DNA from: Halobium salinum
Lineage (GTDB): Archaea > Halobacteriota > Halobacteria > Halobacteriales > Haloferacaceae
NCBI RefSeq assembly: GCF_026586625.1
Contig: NZ_JAODIW010000010.1
Span: forward strand, 270,728 to 334,727
Length of the DNA stretch: 64,000 nucleotides
Reading direction: 5' to 3'
The notes beneath the pieces were generated by a model. The model made no database searches and was not told where the DNA came from. It was given only the letters and a program-made list of their open reading frames with translations. The translations under genes and the position numbers were made by a program. Positions 17,466-25,507 of this stretch are shown here, piece after piece. How positions within the stretch are numbered: the stretch's first letter is position 1; each line of letters begins with the position of its first letter.

Positions 17466-17544
17466 AGTGTGAGAGACGTGACCGTACCTCAAAAGCGTTC
17501 GCCGCCGCGACCGGCGTGCGGAGCCGTCCCGGACGAGGCCGTGC

Positions 17545-18156
17545 TCAGACCTCGGCGATCTTGACGACGGGTTCTCCGTCCTCGCTGGTCTCGACGACGC
17601 CGTCGAACAGCTGTTTGAGCGTGTTCAGCGTCCGGTCGTCGTGGATGGAGGCGTCGATGCAGAACAGGCCGAGACCGTCGACGCTCTGGATGCGACCGGT
17701 GAACACGTGGAGGAACCTGAAGACGGTCTGCAGGTCCGAGTACATCAGCAGCGTCGACAGCGAGTGGACCATGACGCGGTTCCGGCGGATGCCGCGGTCC
17801 TGGTAGAACGCCTGAAGGAACTCCGAGAGCTTGATTCCGATGCCGGTCATGTCGACCGGCGAGGAGGTGTACTTCACCCGGTCGTCGTCGCGCACGTCGT
17901 TGACGCCCTGCTGGCGAGTGACGCAGTCGACGACGGCGACGGGGCTGTCCGCGTGGGAGACGCGCTTGCCGTACTCGTCGAGCAGTCGGCTCGCGCTGTC
18001 CTTCGTCGTGACGATGATGCCCCCGTCACCCCGACGGGTGCCGCTGGCGAGCACGTCGAGACAGAGCGCGCGCTTGCCCGACAGCGGCGGGCCGGTCACG
18101 AGGAGGTTCGTCCCCGGGTCGATGTCGGGACCGAGGTCCCGCGGGAGGTCATACAT
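17545..18156 (-). CDS. RAD55/RecA-superfamily ATPase (KaiC-like)
   Basis: A 203-residue single RecA-like domain. Walker A is a variant, GPPLSGKRAL, at about residues 20-29, followed by a GGIIVTTKDSA strand, PVAVVDCVTRQQG, and RVMVHSLSTLLMYSD (Walker B region). Haloarchaea carry many such RAD55-like ATPases next to signalling genes; they may be signalling outputs rather than DNA repair proteins. The start at 18156 gives the usual 14-residue lead before the ATP loop. A GTG at 18219 would add 21 residues, and a TATA-like AATATTAA on this strand near 18256-18266 suits that longer form, so the start is open. Confidence 0.75.
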   Translation of the reverse strand: MYDLPRDLGPDIDPGTNLLVTGPPLSGKRALCLDVLASGTRRGDGGIIVTTKDSASRLLDEYGKRVSHADSPVAVVDCVTRQQGVNDVRDDDRVKYTSSPVDMTGIGIKLSEFLQAFYQDRGIRRNRVMVHSLSTLLMYSDLQTVFRFLHVFTGRIQSVDGLGLFCIDASIHDDRTLNTLKQLFDGVVETSEDGEPVVKIAEV

Positions 18157-18283
18157 CCGGACCCCCCCGCGTGCGCGGGCGCCGTCGCTCTCCGTCGACG
18201 GTGTGACGCACGCGCTCACGAACGTTCATCGGCTGGTAGTGAGATAACGGCTGGTGTTAATATTCTTTTTCATTATCAGACCG

Positions 18284-19207
18284 TCAGAGTGTGAATCCGA
18301 CGAGGACGGCGACCCGGCTCACGAGGAACGCCCCCGAGGCGAGCAACATCCCCGTCTTCAACAGCTCCTGGCTCCGCGTGGGGTCGCGAAACGAGTGAAC
18401 GGTCGCCCCGAGCAAAAGCCCGTCGGCGGGGACGATGAGCGCGAGGTAGAGCCGGCCGAAGGTCCCGACGAGGTACGGCAGACCGCTCGCCGCGACGGCC
18501 GCCACCATCGCCACCACGCCGAGCCAGAGCGTCGGGCGCTCGCCGAGGACGATAGGAAGGGTTCGGAGCCCCTCCTGGCGGTCGCCTTCGAGGTCCTCCA
18601 CGTCTTTGACTGCCTCGCGGGTGAAGGTCGCCGTCGCCGCCAGTGCGAAGAGGACGAGTAACCCGACCGGGAGCGTCGGGAGGCTGTACGGGTCGCTCGC
18701 GCTGTCGAGGACCGCCAGCCCGCCGAAGAGGAACGTCGACCCGGTGAGGTAGCCGACGACGACGTTCCCCACGCCCGGAAGCCCCTTGAAGAACTTCGTG
18801 TAGGCGACGAGCGCGAGCAGGTTGACGACTGCGACGGCGATGGCCGCCGGCGGCAACTGAAGCGCGCAGACGACCGCCCCGAGGAAGAGACAGGCGCTGA
18901 ACACGAGCGCCTCCCGCTCGGACACCGCGCCGCGGGGGATTGCCCGGTTCGGCCGGTTTATCGCGTCGATGTCGGCGTCGAAGTAGTCGTTGATGGCGTT
19001 GCCGGCGGCGGTGGCGAAGACGGTCGCGCCGACCGCGAACCCCATCGCCGCCACGTCCTCGCTTCCGCTGGTCAGCGGGAGGACGGTGAACGCGCCGATG
19101 AACGTGAGCGCCCCCGCCGCGAGGACGTTCCCCAGTCGCGAGAGCTCCACCAACCCCTGGACGAAGTCGGCGGTGGCGTTCGCGGCGGAGCGCTCGTCGA
19201 CAGTCAC
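18284..19207 (-). CDS. ubiA: Digeranylgeranylglyceryl phosphate synthase-like UbiA prenyltransferase
   Basis: A 307-residue membrane prenyltransferase with eight or nine hydrophobic helices. The first Asp-rich motif is NDYFDADID at residues 73-81, followed by RPNRAIPRGAVS, which is characteristic of archaeal GGGGP (DGGGP) synthase. A second DVEDLEGD lies near residue 210. It adds the second geranylgeranyl chain to GGGP in membrane ether-lipid synthesis. I place the start at GTG 19205-19207. A TTTAAG box 25-30 bases upstream makes this a leaderless start, and the upstream sequence is low-complexity basic. GTG at 19216 is also possible. Confidence 0.85.
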   Translation of the reverse strand: MTVDERSAANATADFVQGLVELSRLGNVLAAGALTFIGAFTVLPLTSGSEDVAAMGFAVGATVFATAAGNAINDYFDADIDAINRPNRAIPRGAVSEREALVFSACLFLGAVVCALQLPPAAIAVAVVNLLALVAYTKFFKGLPGVGNVVVGYLTGSTFLFGGLAVLDSASDPYSLPTLPVGLLVLFALAATATFTREAVKDVEDLEGDRQEGLRTLPIVLGERPTLWLGVVAMVAAVAASGLPYLVGTFGRLYLALIVPADGLLLGATVHSFRDPTRSQELLKTGMLLASGAFLVSRVAVLVGFTL

Positions 19208-19231
19208 AGTTCCCACTGTACGACGACGATT

Positions 19232-19237
19232 CTTAAA
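19232..19237 (-). promoter_or_regulatory. TATA-like box of the UbiA prenyltransferase gene
   Basis: TTTAAG on the minus strand lies 25-30 bases before the GTG at 19207, the distance expected between an archaeal TATA box and the start of a leaderless transcript. It helps decide the gene's start codon. Confidence 0.55.
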
Positions 19238-19501
19238 TCGCGCGGACCGGGTGGCGCGAGGGAAGCCGTTCCCATCGGCCGACCGACGCGGTTCGCGGGC
19301 TGGCGGGCCGACGGACCGCTCGCCGGATTCTCTGCGTCCGAGCGGTCGGGCGTCGGCCTCGTGGTGACTGGATGCCGCCGACTGTACGCTTCCGTCCTCC
19401 CCCGACTGTACGCTTCCGTCCTCTCGCATCGTTCCCGCCCACGAGGCGAGCCTCGTGAACTCAGGATTATGGTCTGAAACGACGTCTACTGCTCGATAGC
19501 T

Positions 19502-20842
19502 GTGAATCGACGCACGTTTCTCGCATCGAGTGTCGGAACGGTCGGAGCCGGACTCGCCGGCTGCCTTACGTCCTCCCTTCCGATGGCCCCCGACGCGCTT
19601 CCGCCGGACCCGACGCTACAGTGGACTCGTCGCTACGGCGAACGGATTACCCACGTGAAACTCGGTACCCTCGTCAGTACGGCAGACGACGGCCTCTTCG
19701 CCGCCGGCGAGCGGATGGACGGCACAGACGGTAGCCTGAGCGCGTTCCTCGTACGAACGGACCGGGCCGGGGAAGACCTCTGGCGACGAACCGTCGAGGG
19801 CTCGGCCGCGGTTGCCGCTCTCGACCCCGTCGACGGGGGGTTCCTCGTGCTCCTCGGATATCCTGCCCCCCGTTTACTCCGCCTCGACGGCGACGGGCGA
19901 ACGCTGTGGACACGCGACATCGAGATGCCCGACGGGGTCGGCTTCGAGCCTGTCGCGCTCGTCGCTCGGGAGGTGGGTGGCTACGCAATCGCCGGCGTCT
20001 CCGTCGAGGGGATACGGGTGGGGCCGGACGCGTTCGCCGAACGCCGAAGTCCGGTCGTGATGGCAGTCGACAGTGATGGACACGAACGCTGGCGACGTAC
20101 GTTCCCCGCCCCGGACATCATCGTGAGCTCCGACGGGAAGGGGAACGTCGAGTGGGGTCCCGGTTCGGACATCGCGACCGGAATCGCCGCGACGGGAGGC
20201 GGGTATCTCTTGGTCAGCAACCCCGAGGGGGAGCCGCCGGTCGTTCGAGCGCTCGGCGCACGCGTCGAGGAACGGTGGCGGCGGTCGTACGGGAACGTCT
20301 ACGGGGGGTATCTCCGGTCGATTACTCCGACCCCGGAGGGGTTCGTTCTCACCGGGCGGATTCTCGACCCTGAAGCGGATAGCGAGGTTCCCTGGCTGTT
20401 GGCTATCGACGACGCGGGCGAACCGTTGTGGAGCTACGGCTACCTGTTCAGCGACGGACCCGACGCCGCCGCTGCCGACTTCGCCGCACTCGAGGTCGAT
20501 AGCGACGGGTCGCTGGTCGTCGCCGGAACCTACCATCCGGACGGCCACTGGAGCGACCGGTCCCGTCCGATGCTCGCCCGAATCGGCCGCGACGGCTCGC
20601 AGGTACAGTGGGTGCGCCAGTACGGCGACCGGGGCGGAATCGGAGAAGCCGTCGCTCGGACTTCCGACGGTTCGATGGTGCTCGCGGGCGAGCGCAACGG
20701 CTCTTGGACGGAGGGGCTTCTCATCCACGCCGGGCGGCCGACGGCGTCGAACCTCGGGTCGGTGCTCCCCGTTCGGATAGAGCCCGAACCCGCATCGGAG
20801 AGATTCATCCAAGACAGAAGTGGGCCATCCTCTCACCGGTGA
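19502..20842 (+). CDS. Tat-exported lipoprotein with beta-propeller-like repeats
   Basis: A 446-residue protein starting at GTG. RRTFLASSVGTVGAGLAGC is a Tat signal ending in a lipobox Cys, so it is lipid-anchored outside the cell. The rest repeats a unit of the form G(Y/F)xxAG...(R/V)xD..G...WxRxYG about six times (LWRRTVEGS, LWTRDIEMP, RWRRTFPAP, RWRRSYGNV, LWSYGYLFS, QWVRQYGDR). This suggests a six- or seven-bladed propeller of the PQQ/WD-like class. No enzyme residues are evident, so a binding or scaffold role is likely. It is the last chromosomal gene before the tRNA and the integrated element. Confidence 0.78.
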   Translation: MNRRTFLASSVGTVGAGLAGCLTSSLPMAPDALPPDPTLQWTRRYGERITHVKLGTLVSTADDGLFAAGERMDGTDGSLSAFLVRTDRAGEDLWRRTVEGSAAVAALDPVDGGFLVLLGYPAPRLLRLDGDGRTLWTRDIEMPDGVGFEPVALVAREVGGYAIAGVSVEGIRVGPDAFAERRSPVVMAVDSDGHERWRRTFPAPDIIVSSDGKGNVEWGPGSDIATGIAATGGGYLLVSNPEGEPPVVRALGARVEERWRRSYGNVYGGYLRSITPTPEGFVLTGRILDPEADSEVPWLLAIDDAGEPLWSYGYLFSDGPDAAAADFAALEVDSDGSLVVAGTYHPDGHWSDRSRPMLARIGRDGSQVQWVRQYGDRGGIGEAVARTSDGSMVLAGERNGSWTEGLLIHAGRPTASNLGSVLPVRIEPEPASERFIQDRSGPSSHR

Positions 20843-20992
20843 CAGCGGATTTTCCACCCTCCGACGCAACACTGCCCTGGGAGTCGTTCGGGTCAGTGCG
20901 ACGTCGATAAGCCCACGGCTTCGTTCGCACACGATTACGTCACTGGGCACAGTTGACTCGGGGACACTACGGCCCGAGGACAAACCGTATGG

Positions 20993-20998
20993 TTTAAA
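20993..20998 (+). promoter_or_regulatory. TATA box of the tRNA-Arg gene
   Basis: TTTAAA lies 28-33 bases before the mature tRNA 5' end at 21026, the normal archaeal spacing for a tRNA promoter. Confidence 0.6.
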
Positions 20999-21025
20999 CG
21001 ACCGACGCGGCTCTGCTATAGTACA

Positions 21026-21100
21026 GGGCGCTTAGCTCAGTCTGGACAGAGTGCTTGGCTTCGGACCAAGTTGCCGTGGGTTCAAATCCTGCAGCGCCCA
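21026..21100 (+). tRNA. tRNA-Arg, anticodon TCG
   Basis: A complete 75-base cloverleaf. Acceptor stem GGGCGCT pairs with AGCGCCC (21093-21099), with discriminator A21100. The anticodon stem is CTTGG/CCAAG with loop CTTCGGA, giving anticodon TCG (reads CGA). The T arm is GTGGG-TTCAAAT-CCTGC. No intron and no encoded CCA. Its 3' end is the attachment site for the large integrated element; integration keeps the tRNA intact because the element restores the sequence. Confidence 0.95.
21088..21100 (+). other. attL: tRNA-Arg 3' end, 13-base direct repeat
   Basis: CCTGCAGCGCCCA, the 3' strand of the T stem plus the acceptor 3' strand and discriminator base, is repeated exactly at 52903-52915. With three further A residues upstream the match is 16 of 17. 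Base composition changes sharply just after this point. Confidence 0.85.
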
Positions 21101-21585
21101 TTCGTTCTCCGAACGATTCAAATCCGCAAGACGGCATCATATCGCTTATAAAGCGGAGCCGTCAAACCAAGTTGATTTCGTTCGGTCACCGAACGGGGGT
21201 CCACGCTATCCCGCGATTCGTCAACATCTAAAACGCAGACGAGTGCAAAACCATTGTCGATTGTTGTGGTCTAATTGTCAATCCGTTCCCGTCGGAGATT
21301 GATCTTGAGGGGGACTCGGTTATGAGGTGAGACGTGTTCGGAACCGGACGGGTACAGCCGACCCGTGCTTACGGCTACCTAGAGTGCCGTTCTCCCGGCA
21401 AAGAGTGTAAGTATTGCTGTGCAAGGCATGCAGCCGAGTGGTCCCTATCGAATCTTGGATTAGCCAATGGCTAGCCTGCGAGGATTGGTATGAAGACGAC
21501 TGTGCCGGCTGTTCCGGAGCGTCTTTCCCCCGCATTTGTAATACTATCAGGAAGGTTTAACAGATGAACACTCCATATATCTTCT
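21101..21585. other. Gene-free left arm of the element
   Basis: These 485 bases directly follow attL. No frame has credible protein features, and no tRNA-like fold is seen. The only landmark is an A/T-rich stretch (about 21541-21590) before the restriction gene, which probably holds its promoter. Confidence 0.5.
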
Positions 21586-22575
21586 ATGTCTGGGGGAGAA
21601 AAATTCACCGTCTATTCAATGAAGTTGCAGCCTGCGAAACAGACCGGTTTCTATGATGCCTGCCGCCAACACAATATCATCGGAACCGGATGGGACCCCA
21701 ATGGTCCCCAGAAATCTCCTGATGATATTGAGCAAGCCCACCGCGCCGCCGGACGGACGACCAAGAGCGGAAGACTGCGTCATGAACTCCGCTACATCAT
21801 CCACGGAATGAACAGTGGCGAGGATGGATCGCCGTCAGATTATGTCTGGGTGAACGAAGGGAGCAAGTACGCTATTTGTAAGGTCAAATCGGAATGCGTG
21901 ACCAGTTACGATGTAAAAGAGGAACTCCGCGAAGACCTAACCAACGAAAACGGGGCACAAATATATAACATCCGTCGGGTTGAGTGGACAGATGTCCCAG
22001 TGAACTTCGTACCGGGATACGTGCAGCGCAAGTTCACAGGTCGTTTCGGAACGCTGAACAAGATGAAGACAGGTGTTGATGCAGACGCTAAGCGCGTCAT
22101 CCAACATCTTCATTCAATTGATGACTTTGATACGGAGCGCTCTGTATCGCTGGATAAGCTACAATCAGCTGTAGAGGCTCTCGATGCTGATACCCTGTTC
22201 AGTATTTTAGATGCCGACGATACCGAGGAGTTGGTACTAGACTACCTCCAATCAAAGGGCTGGCGACTTACAAAATACTCAACTGGCGACTCGCAAGCAA
22301 CGTATGAATGCGAACTCCGGCGCGTTACTGACCAGAATCGCGAAACTGCCTACGTGCAGGTTAAATCTGGCAGTGCAACTGTTGATCCACAGGATTATAC
22401 AGAACTGGCAAAGCAAGGAAGAGTGTTCTTGTTCAGTAACTTGATGGGCACTGAAGAAGATAGTATTCCTCAGAACATTTCTGTCTTGGAACCAAATGAA
22501 CTCATGCAACATCTCCAAGAGAATCTTGGATGGCTTCCAATGCCGACGCTCCTCCGTCTCTCGACTTCGATATAG
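21586..22575 (+). CDS. Mrr-like restriction endonuclease with N-terminal EVE/PUA-like domain
   Basis: A 329-residue protein. Residues 7-150 (VYSMKLQPAKQTGFYDACRQ, GTGW, then KYAICKVKSE) resemble EVE/PUA-like domains that read modified bases. Residues 215-290 look like a PD-(D/E)xK nuclease of Mrr type: a helix LVLDYLQSKGWRLTKYST, an acidic strand TYECELRRV (about 240) and YVQVKSGSA with the Q-x-K variant (258-260). Together this suggests a modification-dependent (type IV) restriction enzyme against foreign DNA. It is not next to a methylase, which also fits type IV. It could instead be another PD-(D/E)xK enzyme; substrate is unproven. Confidence 0.68.
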   Translation: MSGGEKFTVYSMKLQPAKQTGFYDACRQHNIIGTGWDPNGPQKSPDDIEQAHRAAGRTTKSGRLRHELRYIIHGMNSGEDGSPSDYVWVNEGSKYAICKVKSECVTSYDVKEELREDLTNENGAQIYNIRRVEWTDVPVNFVPGYVQRKFTGRFGTLNKMKTGVDADAKRVIQHLHSIDDFDTERSVSLDKLQSAVEALDADTLFSILDADDTEELVLDYLQSKGWRLTKYSTGDSQATYECELRRVTDQNRETAYVQVKSGSATVDPQDYTELAKQGRVFLFSNLMGTEEDSIPQNISVLEPNELMQHLQENLGWLPMPTLLRLSTSI

Positions 22576-22635
22576 CGATTGATAGAAAGTCTTGGAAGCT
22601 ATGGGGCGCGATGCCGTTCATCGCTCTTTACTTGC

Positions 22636-23022
22636 TCATCTGATTTCTGGACCGGTCTCTCCGGCGACAAAAAATAGTGTGTAGAGGAATTTACCGCAGT
22701 GGCAGCTCGCCTCACCATTCTTCGGGTTAATATATCGAAGGCTGGGACGCCCCTCGCTACTATAACGTATCGCGTAGTATCCATCCTGTTCACCTCGAAG
22801 CGTTATCTGGCGTTCGCCTTCCTCTTCAACTATACTTACGACCGTAACAGGCTTGTGAACAGTATCTTTCTCGCCAGCAAACACGACCCGATCACCAACG
22901 TGAAGAAATTCAAGCAACCGTCGTAGTTCACCAAGGCCATCGCCATTTTCTGGAGGAGATACTCGACCGTTGTTACCACCGATAGAGTGGATGTAGCCGC
23001 CTCTAGTAGCGCTCTGTGCCAT
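22636..23022 (-). CDS. Hypothetical small protein
   Basis: A 128-residue protein with a central segment VGDRVVFAGEKDTVHKPVTV and IVEEEGERQITLRGEQDGYYAIRY that looks like beta strands of an SH3- or KOW-like fold. A C-terminal HCGK follows a Cys (SCHCGKFLYTLFF). I recognise no family. The start at ATG 23022 is preferred; a TTG six codons earlier is possible. It converges with the Mrr-like gene, and its promoter side faces the DUF262 gene. Confidence 0.5.
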   Translation of the reverse strand: MAQSATRGGYIHSIGGNNGRVSPPENGDGLGELRRLLEFLHVGDRVVFAGEKDTVHKPVTVVSIVEEEGERQITLRGEQDGYYAIRYSSEGRPSLRYINPKNGEASCHCGKFLYTLFFVAGETGPEIR

Positions 23023-23416
23023 GCTGTTGAATCGTCCCAACCGATCATCAATAGAGTGTGATAGTAGATAACCTCCGTCTCAGCACAGCTACAGAGAGCG
23101 GTGGATGTGTCGCTGGGACAGTCATGAGAAGGCGGACCGCACGCGCGACCATTACCATGGGTTTCCCTGAGACTGCCACGAGAATGGAGGAACCAAGGCT
23201 ATCCTCGAGAATTCGCGGAAGTGATCGCCAGAGTGGCCGGAATAACGCTTCGGGACACGGTATTCCTGAGGAGAGAATCCTATGGGTGCCCCTGAGAGAC
23301 AGAGATAACGTGATGTTCGAGGTGGGGATGGAATCTGACAGGATACCGAATGGTCGACAATGAGTCCAGTCCTTTCCTGTGAACGCTTTGAAGTACTTGT
23401 GTTGAGAGCCAAGCAT
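23023..23416. other. Intergenic stretch without a recognisable gene
   Basis: About 390 bases between two divergent genes. Frames on both strands lack any protein-like pattern. It likely carries both promoters; a TATA-like TTTGAAGTACTT at about 23388-23399 precedes the DUF262 gene. Confidence 0.4.
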
Positions 23417-24868
23417 ATGGTACTCCAGCGTGAGAACCCACTATTTCAGGCTCAGCAAACTTGGCCTCTCCATCAGTTCGGGTCAGACCGTCACGACTTC
23501 ATCAAGCGACCACCATACCAGCGCAAGACTGTTTGGGAGCGCAAAAAGCAGAAGAGCCTCATGGAGAGCTTCATTTGCGGGCTCTACGTTCCTCCAGTCG
23601 TTCTCAGAAGTATTACCCACGAGACCATCCAGAAGTACGAAGTAATCGATGGCCAGCAACGCATTACAGCAATCCAAGATTACCTCAACGACGAGTACTC
23701 CCTCCCAAATAGCCAGCAAATCCGAGAGATCGATAACCGCCAAGATCGTGGTTTCGCTGGCAACAGCTTTGCCGAACTCAGCGACGATGACCAGGCCGCT
23801 ATCGAGCAAGACTGCAACCTCACAGTAGACATCTTGCAAGGAATTAGTAATCCGACGAGCACCGAACACCAGCAACTCGCCACACAGGTGTTTTGGCGCC
23901 TCCAACAAGGCGAGTCTCTCAATACGTTGGAGGAAAACCACTCCAAAATCACGAGCCCGGTTCGGAACTACATTGTTGAGCGTGCTGACGATATTAGTTT
24001 CGACTATGATGAGTACAAGAGCTTGGATCACAACGACGACCGGCACCCGTTCTTTTCTTTGGTCAACTATGGGAACAACCGTCTGAAACACCTCGGCCTG
24101 CTCGCTCGGTTCCTTCTCATTGAGATTGCTGACGGCCCGGCTTACGTAACCGGAACCCGTGTCACTCGCCTCTTCGACTGCGAGAAGGGCACGCTAAATC
24201 CAAACGAGGACCAAACGGCGTTCCGGAGCCGCCGAGAAGTTCAGCGAACAGACGAGATGCTCGACACTCTACACGACATCTTCAAAGATACCGAGATGAT
24301 GACTGACGACGACCAAGTTGTCTACTTCGATAATGAGTACTACATCATCACACTCTACACCCTCATCCGGGAACTCCAGTTCGGCAATTACCGCTTCAAC
24401 TCTGGTAATTTCAGGGAGATTCGAGAATTCGCCCGTGACTTCTACCGCCGTATGCAGAACGAACCTGTCGGTGATGATGCCATTCTCCGGTTCAAGTCGA
24501 AAAGCCAGCAAAGTGCCGATCCGGTAGCTGCTCGCCACTGGATAATGATGAACGAGCTCTGGAAAACAGAACCCGATATCGTCGAACTTGACAGTCAGCG
24601 GTTGTTCACACACGCCCAAAGGGTTGCTATCTTTCTCCGTGACGACCGCGTCTGTCAGCAGTGTTTGGAGGAAGAGTTAGAAGCGCTCGACCCCGATGAG
24701 GACGAATCAAAAGCGAAAAATCGTGCCCGAGTCGCTTGGAGCAATTGGGACGCCGATCACATCGTAATGCACGCTGAAGGTGGGGATACAACAATCGAGA
24801 ATGGGCAAGTGCGTTGCCCGGAACACAACCGAAGCGACAACGTCATCCGCTCCGAACTCACCGACTAA
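23417..24868 (+). CDS. DUF262-HNH protein (GmrSD/SspE-like restriction factor)
   Basis: A 483-residue protein. Residues 35-100 carry the DUF262 core: RPPYQRKTVWERKKQKSLME, the family signature VIDGQQRITAI (Asp at about residue 78) and flanking helices. The C terminus has a CQQC pair (about 412) and an HNH-type segment DADHIVMHAEGG with CPEHN (about 445-472), a zinc-supported nuclease. GmrSD-family enzymes hydrolyse NTP with DUF262 and cut modified DNA with HNH. It lies two genes from the Mrr-like protein, which suggests a restriction module against modified phage DNA. The start at 23417 is preferred to an open frame from 23360. Confidence 0.75.
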   Translation: MVLQRENPLFQAQQTWPLHQFGSDRHDFIKRPPYQRKTVWERKKQKSLMESFICGLYVPPVVLRSITHETIQKYEVIDGQQRITAIQDYLNDEYSLPNSQQIREIDNRQDRGFAGNSFAELSDDDQAAIEQDCNLTVDILQGISNPTSTEHQQLATQVFWRLQQGESLNTLEENHSKITSPVRNYIVERADDISFDYDEYKSLDHNDDRHPFFSLVNYGNNRLKHLGLLARFLLIEIADGPAYVTGTRVTRLFDCEKGTLNPNEDQTAFRSRREVQRTDEMLDTLHDIFKDTEMMTDDDQVVYFDNEYYIITLYTLIRELQFGNYRFNSGNFREIREFARDFYRRMQNEPVGDDAILRFKSKSQQSADPVAARHWIMMNELWKTEPDIVELDSQRLFTHAQRVAIFLRDDRVCQQCLEEELEALDPDEDESKAKNRARVAWSNWDADHIVMHAEGGDTTIENGQVRCPEHNRSDNVIRSELTD

Positions 24869-24902
24869 CAACTAATTCGTTCATATTACAAAGCCCTCAA
24901 CT

Positions 24903-25151
24903 ATGTCTCATTTTAACCCAGGTGACCGGGTCCGAGTAGACCTTCCTGATCAGACCGACCCAGATCACCAAGAACATCATGGGAAGCACGGGACTATCGT
25001 CGAAGTCCTCGATGACGACGGGGGAAAAGTAACGGGCGATGAACGAGACAGCCATCTATATCGGGTGGAGCTAGACACAGGCACGACTATTGACTTCAGA
25101 TGGCGGGACCTGCGTCTGTCAATTGATGAACAGGCTTCTAAAGAGTTCTAG
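24903..25151 (+). CDS. Small SH3/KOW-like hypothetical protein
   Basis: An 82-residue acidic protein. FNPGDRVRVDLPDQTDPDHQ, HGKHGTIVEVLDDDGG and YRVELDTGTTIDFRWRDLRL look like a compact SH3-like beta barrel, similar to KOW-containing proteins. No catalytic residues. It follows the DUF262-HNH gene by 34 bases in the same direction and may be co-transcribed, possibly as an accessory factor; that is inference from position. Confidence 0.6.
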   Translation: MSHFNPGDRVRVDLPDQTDPDHQEHHGKHGTIVEVLDDDGGKVTGDERDSHLYRVELDTGTTIDFRWRDLRLSIDEQASKEF

Positions 25152-25160
25152 TGAGGGGTA

Positions 25161-25475
25161 TTACACAGAGAGTGTGTTCCCCTTGACTCGAAGCCATTCA
25201 CGGCGTTCTCGGTAGTCAGGAACCAACGTCCCCACCGTGTTCCAGAACGAATCTGAGTGGTCGCCATGTTTCGAATGAGCGAGTTCGTGGGCAACCACGT
25301 AGTCCTGGATTTTACGAGGCGCGAGAATTAGCCGCCAGTTCAGGACGACGTGACCGGAACGGTACTCTCCCCATCTCCGGGCGATTTCTCGAACCTTGAT
25401 GTTGACGTCATTGGTTCCGAGTTTCTGGGTGTACTCCTCAGCACGCTCTGGAATGGCTAATTGAGGCTGATTGCG
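25161..25475 (-). pseudogene. Truncated YgjP/M48-type metallopeptidase remnant
   Basis: The minus strand, read from a stop at 25476-25478 to TAA at 25161-25163, encodes 104 residues with no ATG or usable start. They match the C-terminal half of the YgjP-like (DUF45) metal-dependent hydrolase family: WGEYRSGHVVLNWRLILAP, then VVAHELAHSKHGDHSDSFW (zinc HELAH plus a second His) and VPDYRERREWL. The N-terminal half is missing, so it is a dead fragment. Such proteins often sit beside type I restriction genes, and the intact hsd operon of this element lies 20 kb away. The upstream break abuts the Rep-like gene, so replacement there probably removed the 5' half. Confidence 0.78.
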
Positions 25476-25507
25476 CTACTTCAACACAACTTAGGATAGT
25501 GCTGCCG

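Noticed and set aside
18150..18229. Short upstream frame (26 codons) before the RAD55-like gene
   Set aside because: It could be a regulatory leader peptide, but with an unsettled start for the main gene and a basic, low-complexity sequence it is more likely chance.
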